Source: Pseudomonadota bacterium (GTDB lineage: Bacteria > Pseudomonadota > Alphaproteobacteria > Rhizobiales > Rhizobiaceae). Taken from it: a stretch of DNA of 6,637 bases. The position numbers were made by a program, and so were the translations under genes. The notes beneath the pieces are model-generated. The model was not told the origin of the DNA, made no database searches, and saw only the letters and a program-made list of their open reading frames with translations. Location of the stretch: positions 1-6,637 of the forward strand of contig JAEWHN010000104.1 of NCBI GenBank assembly GCA_023387775.1. The letters are read 5' to 3'. Shown here piece after piece: positions 6,358 through 6,637 of the stretch (its first letter is position 1; every line of letters starts with the position of its first letter).

Positions 6358-6637
6358 CTACTTGAGCTTGACGTCGAGCGCGTCGCGCAGCCAGTCGCCG
6401 ATCAGCAGCACCAGGAGCGAGACGAACATGATGGCCAGCGACGGCACCACCGCGATCCAGGGGCTCGAGGCGAGATAGTCGCGCCCCATCCCGACCATCG
6501 AGCCGAGCGTCGCGGTGGGCGGCTGTACCCCGAGGCCGAGGAAGGACAGGGTGGATTCGAGCAGGATCACCGCCGAGAAGGTCATGGTCCAAACCACGAT
6601 GATCGGCGAGGCAACGTTGGGCAGCACATGCCTGAGG
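6358..6637 (-). CDS. DppC-like ABC transporter permease, C-terminal part (cut by window edge)
   Basis: About 92 codons are visible, entering at the right edge and ending at TAG 6358-6360. The visible start LRHVLPN is the end of the cytoplasmic EAA loop by which permeases contact their ATPase. It is followed by a membrane span (about PIIVVWTMTFSAVILLE), the strongly family-specific ESTLSFLGLGVQPP, a GRDYLASSPW stretch, a last span (VVPSLAIMFVSLLVLLIG) and the closing DWLRDALDVKLK. This is the C-terminal signature of the second permease (DppC/OppC/GsiD type) of family-5 importers. The gene is in the same direction as the binding-protein and ATPase genes, and a DppB-like permease is expected just outside the window. 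The true start lies beyond the edge; the GTG at 6625-6627 is an internal valine codon. Confidence 0.93.
   Translation of the reverse strand, partial: LRHVLPNVASPIIVVWTMTFSAVILLESTLSFLGLGVQPPTATLGSMVGMGRDYLASSPWIAVVPSLAIMFVSLLVLLIGDWLRDALDVKLK

Noticed and set aside
6248..6592. A minus-strand frame covering the permease tail and the following gap
   Set aside because: It is in a different frame from the permease, whose C-terminal signature is unmistakable; the translation is arginine-rich shadow sequence.

Overview
The window looks like accessory chromosomal DNA from a GC-rich alphaproteobacterium, most likely of the Hyphomicrobiales (rhizobial) type. This is inferred from gene style: strong G/C third-position bias, a fused dual-ATPase peptide-type importer with an SgrR/DppA-like binding protein, and a short MarR regulator paired with an exporter. 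No RNA gene, insertion sequence, CRISPR array or origin was seen. No gap of 300 bases or more lacks a gene; the longest is the left edge, 1-189.

Left part, + strand (1-1823). The first ~160 bases hold an open frame that resembles the first ~35 residues of a Crp/Fnr-type regulator and then stops; it may be a gene remnant. An AT-rich island with TTGC...GCAA dyads and a TATATT hexamer lies at about 151-190. It runs straight into a MarR-family regulator (190-669), whose stop overlaps by four bases (ATGA) the start of a FUSC-family membrane protein (666-1823). Together they form a two-gene regulator/exporter operon, probably for aromatic acids or similar toxic organic compounds.

Middle (1824-1920) is a convergent gap with an 11-bp perfect hairpin that could end transcription from both sides.

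Right part, - strand (1921-6637, reading right to left). This is the 3' part of one operon: the C-terminal end of a DppC-like permease (cut by the window edge), a family-5 solute-binding lipoprotein-like/periplasmic protein (517 aa), a fused two-domain ATPase (597 aa), and a cytoplasmic CehA/McbA-type PHP metallohydrolase (296 aa from the preferred start). The likely logic is capture of a solute in the periplasm, import through a two-permease channel powered by the fused ATPase, then hydrolysis of the imported compound by the PHP enzyme. The substrate cannot be read from the sequence. The binding-protein gene is bracketed by GC-rich hairpins (two upstream, one perfect 14-bp stem downstream), an arrangement that often sets a higher transcript level for the binding protein than for its partners.

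The most interesting points are the importer plus PHP hydrolase coupling, the operator-like dyads overlapping the regulator start, and the possible Crp/Fnr remnant. I found no clear evidence of a wholly new system type.
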